This document shows positions 1-5,970 of a stretch of DNA of 7,081 nucleotides, piece after piece (position 1 is the first letter of the stretch; each line of letters starts with the position of its first letter). The stretch lies in NCBI GenBank assembly GCA_022510985.1, contig JAFLSL010000052.1, positions 1-7,081 of the forward strand. The letters are read 5' to 3'. The notes below the pieces were generated by a model. That model did not search any database, was not told where the DNA came from, and saw nothing but the letters and a program-made list of their open reading frames with translations. The stretch is from Ruminococcus sp. (lineage in GTDB: Bacteria > Bacillota > Clostridia > Oscillospirales > Acutalibacteraceae). The translations under genes were made by a program, and so were the position numbers.

Positions 1-564
1 TATAATCTAGATATGAAGGAATACGATGTAAAGGTGCAAAAAGACGACGATAGAGTTAGAAAAGAAAAGATTCAGCAACAATATATCTATGATCAAATAA
101 GAATACTTTCGGAACAATACGAAAAATCAAAGAGAAATCTGCAAAAATATTACGACTACAACATAATTGATATCAGGTATCAACACGACTTTGTTGCTAT
201 ATGTTCATTCTGCCAATATTTTCGCTCCGGAAGAACATACTCACTTTCTTTCGATACAAGTACAGGTGATGAAGGGGCATATAATATTTATGAAAAAGAA
301 AGGCAAAATGGGCTTATTATCTCAAAACTAGATGAAGTTATTATTAAATTAGACGATATACTTGATTATCAAAGAGAAATTCAAAGTCAGCTAATAAGTG
401 CGAATAATAAAATAAAATCTTTAAGTAGTGAAATCGAAAATTCATCTACACGATTAACATCTGCGATTAATCAACATTCTGCTATTGAACAGTATAACGG
501 AGAATGCATACAGCGAGAACTTGCCTTCAATAATACAATGAATGCTATCTTTTCATGGCACTAA
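1..564 (+). CDS. Uncharacterised coiled-coil protein, 5' end outside window
   Basis: The reading frame is open to the left edge: four sense codons precede the first ATG at 13, and no Shine-Dalgarno sequence is visible before that ATG. This is therefore probably the C-terminal part of a longer protein. The visible 183 residues from the ATG are highly charged. Residues 1-50 look like a continuous helix or coiled coil (many K, E, Q, R, Y). A more conserved-looking core follows around residues 57-100, with motifs YQHDFVAICSF, FRSGRTYSL and GAYNIYEKER. Residues 103-165 return to heptad-like helix (SKLDEVIIKLDDILDYQ, then an S/N-rich stretch). No signal peptide, membrane segment or catalytic motif is seen. 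By memory, the GR...GAYNxYE...KLDxVxxxLxxI pattern occurs in uncharacterised Clostridia proteins; this is a by-eye resemblance only. G+C is about 31% by hand count over positions 1-540, clearly lower than the neighbours, which suggests acquisition by transfer. Function unknown. Confidence 0.6.
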   Translation, partial: YNLDMKEYDVKVQKDDDRVRKEKIQQQYIYDQIRILSEQYEKSKRNLQKYYDYNIIDIRYQHDFVAICSFCQYFRSGRTYSLSFDTSTGDEGAYNIYEKERQNGLIISKLDEVIIKLDDILDYQREIQSQLISANNKIKSLSSEIENSSTRLTSAINQHSAIEQYNGECIQRELAFNNTMNAIFSWH

Positions 565-600
565 ATTGATAATATTAAAGTTAAATAATTTTCCATAAAA

Positions 601-628
601 AATGGGCTGACTTTGAAGTCAGCCCATT
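601..628 (-). terminator. Intrinsic terminator of murC, probably shared with the converging gene
   Basis: A perfect 11-bp inverted repeat pairs 601-611 with 618-628 around a six-base loop. Read on the minus strand it lies 8 bases beyond the murC stop codon and is followed by TTTT, the expected form of a Rho-independent terminator. On the plus strand it follows the upstream coiled-coil gene, but the downstream tract (ACTTTA) is a poorer U-run. It may therefore work in both directions, more efficiently for murC. Confidence 0.85.
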
Positions 629-636
629 ACTTTATA

Positions 637-2016
637 TTACTTGTAGATTTCTTTCAACTTTTTCAAAATCATATTTGCACACATATAAACGTTTCCGCCG
701 CCCATTGTCAAAATCAAATCGCCGGCTTTTGCGTTTTCGGCTACATAGTCGGTGATGTCCTCGAAGGTATCAATACACTTAGAATTCGGAACCTTTGCAC
801 CGAGGTCGGTGCTGAATATATTGTAGGTATTCGTTTCGCGAACAGGAAGAATTTCCGAGATAATAGCCTCATCAGGAATTTTTAACGCCTCGGCAAAATC
901 ATCGAGCAGCAATGCAGTTCTCGAAAAAGTATGAGGCTGAAAAATTGCCCAGACCTTATTAAAGCCCATATTCATAGCCGCGTTTAAGGTTGCGGTCAGC
1001 TCGGTCGGGTGATGTGCAAAATCATCGGCAACAGTGATATCACCCGGAGTTCCGAGAATTTCAAAACGACGATGAACTCCTCCGAATTTCCCGAGATTTT
1101 CTGAAATCTCTCTCGGTGTGGCACCGAGGTAGTGAGCCGTTGCAGCAGTTGCGAGAGCATTATAAATATTATGACGACCGGGTACCATAAGCTTTATGGT
1201 GCAGAGCTTTTCGCCCTTACGCATCAAATCGAATGTTTCGTGAACACCTTTATCCGCACTGATGTTAGCCGCGTAATAATCGTTTGTATCATTAAAGCCG
1301 TAGGTTATCTTTGTAATATCAACATCAGCTATGGCATCCATAGTGTTTTTATCGTCACCGTTTAAAACGAGTGCACCGGTAGTCTGCTTTGCAAACTTAT
1401 TGAATGACTTTTTGATATTGTCAAGGTTCTTAAAATAATCGAGGTGGTCGGCATCAATATTTAAAATAACAGATATAAACGGGGTTAGCTCAAGGAAAGT
1501 ATCGACATATTCGCAAGCCTCGCACACGATTATATCGCTCTGTCCGACATAGCTGTTACCGCCGATAAAAGGCAGCTTTCCGCCGATAATCGCCGAAGGA
1601 TCAAACCCACTTCCGATAAGCACCTGAGTAAGCATACCCGTTGTACTTGTTTTTCCGTGTGTACCTGAAATTGCAATACTGCGGTTGTAGCGGCGGCAAA
1701 CAATTCCGAGCATAACACTTCTTTCAATGCAGGGAATTCCGCGTTTCTTTGCCTCGGCACGTTCAGGGTTATCTTCCTTTACAGCAGCTGAATATACAAC
1801 AAGTTCCGCACCGTCGATATTCTCCGCCTTATGTCCCATAAATACGGAAATTCCGTAGCCTTTGATTTTGTCGAGAGTTTCGCCCTCGTTCATATCGGAG
1901 CCCTGAATTTCAAAGCCCTCGCTCATAAGTATTTCGGCAAGCGGACACATTCCGCTGCCGCCGATTCCGATAAAATGTATTCTCTTTTTATTATCCAAAA
2001 GATGATCGTATTTCAT
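637..2016 (-). CDS. murC: UDP-N-acetylmuramate--L-alanine ligase (MurC)
   Basis: MurC is the cytoplasmic ATP-dependent ligase that adds L-alanine, the first residue of the peptidoglycan stem peptide, to UDP-MurNAc. The 459 residues match the usual family length and all three Mur ligase domains are present. The N-terminal nucleotide-sugar fold has HFIGIGGSGMCPLAE (residues 14-28). The central ATPase has the P-loop GTHGKTSTT (118-126), the EYVDTFL segment (169-175) and NIDADHLDYF (186-195), and ends near GRHNIYNALA (280-289). The C-terminal domain has GVHRRFE (313-319), DDFAHHPTE (331-339), FQPHTFSRT (359-367) and TMGGGNV (437-443). The start is set at ATG 2016 because GAGG (2027-2024) lies seven bases upstream. 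The in-frame GTG at 2022 overlaps that ribosome binding site and would add only two residues. The gene appears monocistronic: a promoter candidate lies in the gap shared with rlmD and a terminator follows directly. No defect is visible; murC is normally essential. Confidence 0.97.
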   Translation of the reverse strand: MKYDHLLDNKKRIHFIGIGGSGMCPLAEILMSEGFEIQGSDMNEGETLDKIKGYGISVFMGHKAENIDGAELVVYSAAVKEDNPERAEAKKRGIPCIERSVMLGIVCRRYNRSIAISGTHGKTSTTGMLTQVLIGSGFDPSAIIGGKLPFIGGNSYVGQSDIIVCEACEYVDTFLELTPFISVILNIDADHLDYFKNLDNIKKSFNKFAKQTTGALVLNGDDKNTMDAIADVDITKITYGFNDTNDYYAANISADKGVHETFDLMRKGEKLCTIKLMVPGRHNIYNALATAATAHYLGATPREISENLGKFGGVHRRFEILGTPGDITVADDFAHHPTELTATLNAAMNMGFNKVWAIFQPHTFSRTALLLDDFAEALKIPDEAIISEILPVRETNTYNIFSTDLGAKVPNSKCIDTFEDITDYVAENAKAGDLILTMGGGNVYMCANMILKKLKEIYK

Positions 2017-2021
2017 AATCA

Positions 2022-2027
2022 CACCTC
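2022..2027 (-). promoter_or_regulatory. Ribosome binding site that decides the murC start
   Basis: The minus strand reads GAGGTG here, close to the consensus AGGAGGTGATC, with GAGG seven bases before ATG 2016. The final G belongs to an in-frame GTG (2022-2020) that would otherwise be taken as the start. Because that GTG lies inside the ribosome binding site, ATG 2016 is preferred. Confidence 0.8.
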
Positions 2028-2042
2028 ATAGCCTAAGTTACC

Positions 2043-2069
2043 TATATATTATATTGTTTTTCTTTGCAA
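2043..2069 (-). promoter_or_regulatory. Candidate murC promoter
   Basis: On the minus strand a TTGCAA box (2069-2064) precedes the AT-rich run TATAATATATA (2053-2043). A perfect TATAAT at 2053-2048 lies only 10 bases from TTGCAA, whereas TATATA at 2048-2043 gives a 15-base spacer, so the exact -35/-10 pairing is ambiguous. Position relative to murC is appropriate, with a leader of about 20 bases. Confidence 0.45.
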
Positions 2070-2111
2070 AAATAAATACCTTTTAAGAAATTAATAAATA
2101 TTTCTTGCATA

Positions 2112-2140
2112 TTGCCAAATAATGCGAGTGATGATAAAAT
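2112..2140 (+). promoter_or_regulatory. Promoter of the rlmD-type gene
   Basis: TTGCCA (2112-2117) and TAAAAT (2135-2140) are separated by exactly 17 bases, and TGA immediately before the -10 box makes an extended -10 element. Each hexamer matches the sigma-A consensus at five of six positions. The predicted transcript starts near 2147, giving a leader of about 30 bases. Confidence 0.75.
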
Positions 2141-2177
2141 ATTTCTATAAAATTTTAAAACCAAAGCAGTTGAGAAT

Positions 2178-3542
2178 ATGGATATAAAGAAAAATGATAT
2201 TATAAAACTTAAAATAACATCAATGACGTCACAAGGCAGCGGTGTCGGCAAAATTGAGGGCGGAATTGTTGTTTTTGTGCCGATGAGTGCGATTGGCGAT
2301 GAGTTAAGTGTTCGTATTTTAAAGGTAAAGAAAACCTACGCTTACGGCAAAATCGAGGAAGTTTTAAATCCGTCTGAAAGCAGAATTGAGGTTGACTGTC
2401 CGAATTTCGGAAAGTGCGGAGGATGCGTTTACCGCCACATAAGTTATAATTCCGAAAAAGAAATAAAGTATCAGCGTGTCAGGGACGCAACTGAACGTAT
2501 CGGCGGTTTTAAAGACATCAAAATCAATCCTGTTGTTGAAAACGATAGAGTTAACCGTTACCGCAACAAGGCTCAGCTCCCCGCACAAAATACCGAAAAC
2601 GGAGTTGAGTTTGGCTTTTACGCAAATCACAGCCATAGAATTATTCCTTGTAACGACTGTCTTTTACAGCCGAAGGACTTCAAGAAAGTTATGGACATAA
2701 CCAAAGATTTTATGCAAAAAACTTCTCAGTCCGCTTATGACGAACGCACCGGCAGAGGAAAACTCCGCCACCTTTACATAAGATATGCCGAAATGACGGA
2801 TGAGTTAATGGTTTGTTACGTTGTTAACGGAAACGGACTTAAACAGGAAGATGTTCTGATTAAAGAGCTGAACGATAACATTCCCAATTTAAAGAGTGTT
2901 GTTTTTAATTCTAATAGAGAAAATACAAACGTTGTTCTCGGTTTAAAAAATCGCACGGCTTACGGCAGAGATTATATTGAAGATATTCTGTGTGGAAAAC
3001 GCTTTAAGCTATCCCCTCTTTCCTTTTATCAGGTTAACAGAGCTCAGGCTGAAAAGCTGTACGAGATAGCGAAAAAATACGCCGACCTTAAAGGAAACGA
3101 GGTTCTGCTCGACCTTTATTGCGGAACAGGCACTATCGGTCTTTCGATGGCGGACTGTTGCAAAAAGCTTATCGGCGTTGAGATTATCGAGGACGCGGTA
3201 AATGACGCGGTAAAAAATGCTGAGAAAAATAACATCAACAACGCGAGGTTCATTTGCGGTGACGCATCATACGCCTCACAAAAGCTCAGGCAAGAGGGCG
3301 TTAAACCCGATGTTATAATTGTAGACCCGCCGAGAAAAGGGCTTGACGGAGAACTCATAAAAACAATATCTAAAATGTCGCCCGAACGAGTTGTTTATGT
3401 ATCGTGCGACGCTGAAACTTTAGCTAGGGATTTAAAGCTTTTCAGCGAAAAGAATTATTCTGTAAAAGAAATAACGCCTGTCGATTTATTCTCAAGGACA
3501 AGTCACGTTGAAAATGTATGTCTGCTGACAAAAAACAGTTAG
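2178..3542 (+). CDS. rlmD: 23S rRNA (uracil-C5)-methyltransferase, RlmD/RumA (TrmA family)
   Basis: This SAM-dependent enzyme makes 5-methyluridine in 23S rRNA. In E. coli RlmD acts at U1939; Firmicute homologues of the RlmCD type can also act at U747, so the exact target is uncertain. At 454 residues the length is normal. An N-terminal TRAM RNA-binding domain (about 1-60) is followed by the Fe-S ligands C74, C80 and C83 (CPNFGKCGGC) and C161 in CNDCLLQ. The Rossmann SAM-binding motif DLYCGTGTIGLS spans 312-323 and VDPPRKG spans 382-388. The catalytic nucleophile is C410 in YVSCD and the likely general base is E445 in SHVEN. Their 35-residue separation equals that of C389 and E424 in E. coli RumA. 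The start at 2178 is the only in-frame ATG near the promoter, but the ribosome binding site is weak: only GAG at 2172-2174, close to the ATG. No clear terminator follows. The next promoter begins 42 bases downstream, so some read-through into the riboswitch leader is possible. Confidence 0.93.
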   Translation: MDIKKNDIIKLKITSMTSQGSGVGKIEGGIVVFVPMSAIGDELSVRILKVKKTYAYGKIEEVLNPSESRIEVDCPNFGKCGGCVYRHISYNSEKEIKYQRVRDATERIGGFKDIKINPVVENDRVNRYRNKAQLPAQNTENGVEFGFYANHSHRIIPCNDCLLQPKDFKKVMDITKDFMQKTSQSAYDERTGRGKLRHLYIRYAEMTDELMVCYVVNGNGLKQEDVLIKELNDNIPNLKSVVFNSNRENTNVVLGLKNRTAYGRDYIEDILCGKRFKLSPLSFYQVNRAQAEKLYEIAKKYADLKGNEVLLDLYCGTGTIGLSMADCCKKLIGVEIIEDAVNDAVKNAEKNNINNARFICGDASYASQKLRQEGVKPDVIIVDPPRKGLDGELIKTISKMSPERVVYVSCDAETLARDLKLFSEKNYSVKEITPVDLFSRTSHVENVCLLTKNS

Positions 3543-3584
3543 TCGAAAACAGCGTTATTTTAGTTTGATTTGTAGGAAAATGTA

Positions 3585-3614
3585 TTGACTTTATGGACAT
3601 TTTCAGTATATAAT
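3585..3614 (+). promoter_or_regulatory. Strong sigma-A-type promoter of the lysine riboswitch transcript
   Basis: TTGACT (3585-3590) and a perfect TATAAT (3609-3614) are separated by 18 bases. The predicted start point near 3621 lies just before the riboswitch aptamer, which fits the expected architecture of a leader RNA. Confidence 0.88.
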
Positions 3615-3628
3615 GTACCTATAAATAA

Positions 3629-3790
3629 TGAATTAGAGGTGCGGGCTTTAAGAGTAGCGTACATTAAAGCGAGGAAAGGCTGTACGTGAAAGGAAATACC
3701 GCCGAAGTTCATTCGGATTTTCCGAGCCGAATGTGCTGGGATAGTACAGAATATGTGCTATACTGTCGCGTAAAGCGGAGTGCTGTTCAG
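3629..3790 (+). promoter_or_regulatory. Lysine riboswitch (L-box) aptamer
   Basis: This leader RNA binds free L-lysine. Conserved L-box blocks are present in order: TTAGAGGTGCG (3633-3643), AAGAGTA (3650-3656), GTGAAAGG (3686-3693), ACCGCCGAAG (3698-3707), GCTGGG (3735-3740), ACTGTC (3762-3767) and GGAGTGCT (3777-3784). All five helices can be drawn. P1 pairs 3629-3636 with 3783-3789 with one bulge. P2 has GGTG 3638-3641 with 3700-3703 at its base and CGTACA 3658-3663 with TGTACG 3681-3686 near its tip. P3 is 3710-3716 with 3727-3733, P4 is 3741-3747 with 3755-3761, and P5 is 3767-3769 with 3775-3777. The family's kissing-loop contact is visible as GGAAA (3673-3677) with TTTCC (3719-3723). 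A terminator lies downstream, so lysine is expected to switch the following carrier gene off. Confidence 0.95.
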
Positions 3791-3823
3791 ATTTGGTAGT
3801 TTTTATTCAAACCGTGGTGCTCC
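3777..3823 (+). promoter_or_regulatory. Antiterminator pairing of the lysine riboswitch
   Basis: GGAGTGCTG (3777-3785) can pair with TGGTGCTCC (3815-3823) over nine positions, four of them G-U or U-G. The left arm includes the 3' strand of P1 and the right arm overlaps the terminator stem. The pairing therefore excludes both the lysine-bound aptamer and the terminator, which is the logic expected of a transcription-attenuating L-box. It is inferred from complementarity only. Confidence 0.6.
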
Positions 3824-3838
3824 ACGGTTTTATTTTTT
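3809..3838 (+). terminator. Riboswitch expression-platform terminator
   Basis: AAACCGTGG (3809-3817) pairs perfectly with CCACGGTTT (3822-3830) around a TGCT loop, and TATTTTTT follows (3831-3838). It lies 18 bases past the aptamer and 52 bases before the carrier start codon, so it is a regulated attenuator rather than the end of rlmD. Confidence 0.92.
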
Positions 3839-3844
3839 GTATAA

Positions 3845-3858
3845 AGGTCTTCGGACTT
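3845..3858 (+). other. Small cUUCGg hairpin in the carrier leader
   Basis: AGGTC and GACTT form a five-pair stem (one G-U) closed by the very stable C(UUCG)G tetraloop. It sits between the attenuator and the ribosome binding site at 3879. Its role is unknown; it could protect the 5' end of a processed mRNA or simply be incidental. Confidence 0.4.
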
Positions 3859-3890
3859 AAATAAAAATCCAAATAAATGGAGGTAGAACA

Positions 3891-5582
3891 ATGTCAAAAA
3901 CAAAGAAAATTGTGCTTATTATTGCGGCTGTTCTTATTGTAGGACTTCTCGTTTATGTTGCAGTTTCGGGCGGTTCACTCGGCAAGGTATCCTGTATGGA
4001 TTGCCACGGCACGGGAATTGTGGACAACGCTGACTGCGAAACATGTGCAGGCGAAGGACTGGTAAGAGGCTCTGCATGGGCACTACTGCCGCCGGTTATC
4101 GCTATCGGACTTGCACTTATAACAAAAGAGGTTTATTCCTCGCTGTTCGTTGGTATTGCAGTAGGCGGACTTATGTACACTAATTTCGATTTCTTGGGTA
4201 CAATGGACGCTGTTACAAATGACGGACTTATAGAGGCTGTTACCGGCAACGCAGGTATCTTTATATTCCTCGTTGAGCTTGGAGTTATAGTTGCCTTAGT
4301 TAACAAAGCGGGCGGCTCGGCGGCGTTCGGTAAATGGGCGGCAACGCATATTAAAACCCGTATGGGTGCAATGCTTGCAACCTTTGTACTCGGCGTATTA
4401 ATCTTTATCGACGACTACTTTAACTGCTTAACTGTAGGTTCTGTTATGCGTCCCGTTACAGACGGCCACAAGATTTCACGTTCAAAGCTCGCTTACCTTA
4501 TTGACGCGACTGCTGCTCCTGTATGTATGATTGCTCCGATTTCCTCTTGGGCGGCTGCTGTTGCATCATACGCTGAGGACGGACAGGGACTAAGACTCTT
4601 TATTTCAGCTATTCCCTACAACTTCTATTCACTTTTAACTTTCATATTTATTATTGCAATCTGCGTAATGGGCTTTGATTACGGCTCAATGGCTATGCAC
4701 GAGTACAACGCTATGTATAAAGATGACCTTTATACATCAGGCGACCGCGTTGAAGCTGACGACGAAGTTCCGAATCCGAACGGAAAGGTTATCGACCTCA
4801 TTCTTCCGATTATCGTACTCATCGGTGTTTCGGTATTCGCACTCGTTTACAACGGCGGAATTTTAAGCGGCTCAGACTTCGTAACAGCTTTTGCTGATAC
4901 AGACGCTACGGTTGCTCTTCCGTGGGCAGGAATTTTAGCTCTTATATTCACAATCGGTTATCTTATCGTCAGAAAAGTTATCAACTTTAAGGACGCTATG
5001 GATTCCGTTCCTAAGGGCTTCTTCGCAATGGTACCGCCTATTCTTATCCTCACATTCGCAACCGCTCTTAAGAATATGACAAGCTTAATGGGTGCTAAAT
5101 ATTTTGTTGCAGACCTTATGAACGGTGCTGCGGCTTCGCTCCAGAATTTCTTACCTGCTATTATCTTTATAGTAGCTTGCGTTCTTGCTTTTGCGACAGG
5201 AACATCTTGGGGTACATTCGGTATTCTTATTCCTATCGTTACCTACTTGTTCGCAAACACACCGGATTCTCCGTTACTTATCATCGGCATCTCCGCTTGT
5301 CTTGCGGGTGCTGTATGCGGTGACCACTGCTCACCGATTTCGGATACAACAATTATGTCCTCCGCAGGTGCACAGTGTAACCATATTAACCACGTATCCA
5401 CACAGCTGCCGTATTCACTCACTGTTGCAGGTGTTTCGTTCGTATCGTTTATTATCGCAGGCTTTGTTCAGAGCTGGTACATTTCACTTCCGATTGCTGT
5501 TATCATTATGCTTGGCACACTCTTTGTAATTAAGTATGTTATTAAAAACAGACAAAAGGCTGAACAAGCACAAGATAAATAA
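3891..5582 (+). CDS. NhaC-family transporter, probable lysine importer, with N-terminal CxxCxGxG module
   Basis: This is a polytopic inner-membrane carrier of the Na+/H+ antiporter NhaC family (ion transporter superfamily). The core runs from about residue 63 (WALLPPVIAIGLALITKEVYSS) to 550. It holds the family motifs IDDYFNCLTVGSVMRP (173-188), GTSWGTFGILIPI (437-449) and GDHCSPISDTTIMSS (477-491), and about a dozen further hydrophobic segments. The gene is under a lysine riboswitch. Comparative L-box work has proposed NhaC-type proteins (named LysW) as lysine transporters, so lysine uptake is the best inferred role rather than sodium export. The N-terminus is odd: a basic start and a membrane segment (7-26) are followed by CMDCHGTG (35-42) and CETCAGEG (49-56). 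These are two CxxCxGxG repeats of the DnaJ zinc-binding type, in a short linker that would lie outside the cell if the N-terminus is cytoplasmic. The start is supported by GGAGGT (3879-3884) six bases before the ATG. Length is 563 residues, long for the family because of this extension. Confidence 0.92.
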   Translation: MSKTKKIVLIIAAVLIVGLLVYVAVSGGSLGKVSCMDCHGTGIVDNADCETCAGEGLVRGSAWALLPPVIAIGLALITKEVYSSLFVGIAVGGLMYTNFDFLGTMDAVTNDGLIEAVTGNAGIFIFLVELGVIVALVNKAGGSAAFGKWAATHIKTRMGAMLATFVLGVLIFIDDYFNCLTVGSVMRPVTDGHKISRSKLAYLIDATAAPVCMIAPISSWAAAVASYAEDGQGLRLFISAIPYNFYSLLTFIFIIAICVMGFDYGSMAMHEYNAMYKDDLYTSGDRVEADDEVPNPNGKVIDLILPIIVLIGVSVFALVYNGGILSGSDFVTAFADTDATVALPWAGILALIFTIGYLIVRKVINFKDAMDSVPKGFFAMVPPILILTFATALKNMTSLMGAKYFVADLMNGAAASLQNFLPAIIFIVACVLAFATGTSWGTFGILIPIVTYLFANTPDSPLLIIGISACLAGAVCGDHCSPISDTTIMSSAGAQCNHINHVSTQLPYSLTVAGVSFVSFIIAGFVQSWYISLPIAVIIMLGTLFVIKYVIKNRQKAEQAQDK

Positions 5583-5606
5583 TTAAATAACTACTTATAA
5601 TAACTA

Positions 5607-5640
5607 AGCCTGACATCGTTTAGATGTCAGGCTTTTGTTT
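5607..5640 (+). terminator. Terminator between the carrier gene and the DUF896 gene
   Basis: AGCCTGACATC (5607-5617) pairs perfectly with GATGTCAGGCT (5623-5633) around GTTTA, and TTTGTTT follows. It ends the carrier transcript 24 bases after its stop codon. It also lies 9 bases beyond the stop of the converging DUF896 gene, where the minus-strand tail TTAGTTATTAT is less U-rich, so it may serve both genes. Confidence 0.92.
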
Positions 5641-5642
5641 TG

Positions 5643-5861
5643 TTATTTTTTATCTTTATTCTTTACTGCTTCCTTAAACGGAACAACTCGTCCATCGGGG
5701 AATTCGACATCGGTATTATCGAGCTGTCTTTCCATATTGTTGCGGAAATTTGCGAGGTATTTTTTATAAAGCTCTTTCTGTTCAGCAAGTTCTGAATCGG
5801 TTAGTCCCTCTTCCCTTTTCTTTTTTGCAAGCTCGTTTATTCTTTTAATCATATCGTCCAT
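5643..5861 (-). CDS. UPF0291 / DUF896 family small cytoplasmic protein
   Basis: A 72-residue protein that matches the DUF896 (UPF0291) family typified by Bacillus subtilis YnzC. The recognisable parts are an N-terminal helical hairpin, MIKRINELAKKKREEGLT (4-21), then the second helix with ELYKKYLANFRNN (30-42), QLDNT (46-50) and a disordered lysine-rich tail. There are no cysteines, membrane segment or catalytic residues. The biochemical function of the family is not known; in B. subtilis ynzC lies in the SOS-induced yneA region, but no such neighbour is seen here. The start is ATG 5861, with GGGTGAT (5872-5866) five bases upstream. The frame stays open further upstream to 6023, but that stretch lies in the intergenic gap and over the divergent gene and does not look like family sequence. 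ATG 5852 is a possible shorter start. It is probably monocistronic. Confidence 0.9.
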   Translation of the reverse strand: MDDMIKRINELAKKKREEGLTDSELAEQKELYKKYLANFRNNMERQLDNTDVEFPDGRVVPFKEAVKNKDKK

Positions 5862-5877
5862 TTTTATCACCCATCTA

Positions 5878-5886
5878 ATCTTACCA
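5878..5886 (-). promoter_or_regulatory. Candidate extended -10 promoter of the DUF896 gene
   Basis: The minus strand reads TGGTAAGAT (5886-5878), an extended -10 element, with no good -35 box at the usual distance. The implied start near 5871 gives a leader of about ten bases that barely contains the ribosome binding site. Treat as tentative. Confidence 0.35.
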
Positions 5887-5924
5887 CAAATTTCTAAAAA
5901 AATATAGATATTTTCCAAAAAAAC

Positions 5925-5953
5925 TTGTAGCCCAAAAATAATTGTGATACTAT
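5925..5953 (+). promoter_or_regulatory. Candidate promoter of the MutS-related gene
   Basis: TTGTAG (5925-5930) and TACTAT (5948-5953) are separated by 17 bases, and TGA precedes the -10 box (extended -10). The -35 match is only three of six. The predicted start near 5960 coincides with the GAGGTGA ribosome binding site (5960-5966), implying a very short leader. Confidence 0.5.
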
Positions 5954-5970
5954 TAAATTGAGGTGAGAAT

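Noticed and set aside
1..6. TATAAT at the left edge as a promoter for the first gene
   Set aside because: No upstream -35 region is available, the reading frame continues through it, and there is no ribosome binding site before ATG 13; a chance match in AT-rich DNA is likely.
1132..1760. Open frames of 76-77 residues overlapping murC on both strands
   Set aside because: They lie fully inside a well-supported murC in other frames and have no family features.
2017..2022. GTG 2022 as the murC start, two codons upstream of the ATG
   Set aside because: The GTG is part of the GAGGTG ribosome binding site, which is correctly spaced for ATG 2016.
3993..4060. The cysteine motif as a remnant of a broken dnaJ gene
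   Set aside because: It is in frame with both flanking membrane parts, with the start codon well supported, and no J-domain or other DnaJ sequence is nearby.
5185..5529. 114-residue plus-strand frame inside the carrier gene
   Set aside because: It is an out-of-frame reading of NhaC-conserved sequence with skewed Ser/Leu/Arg composition.
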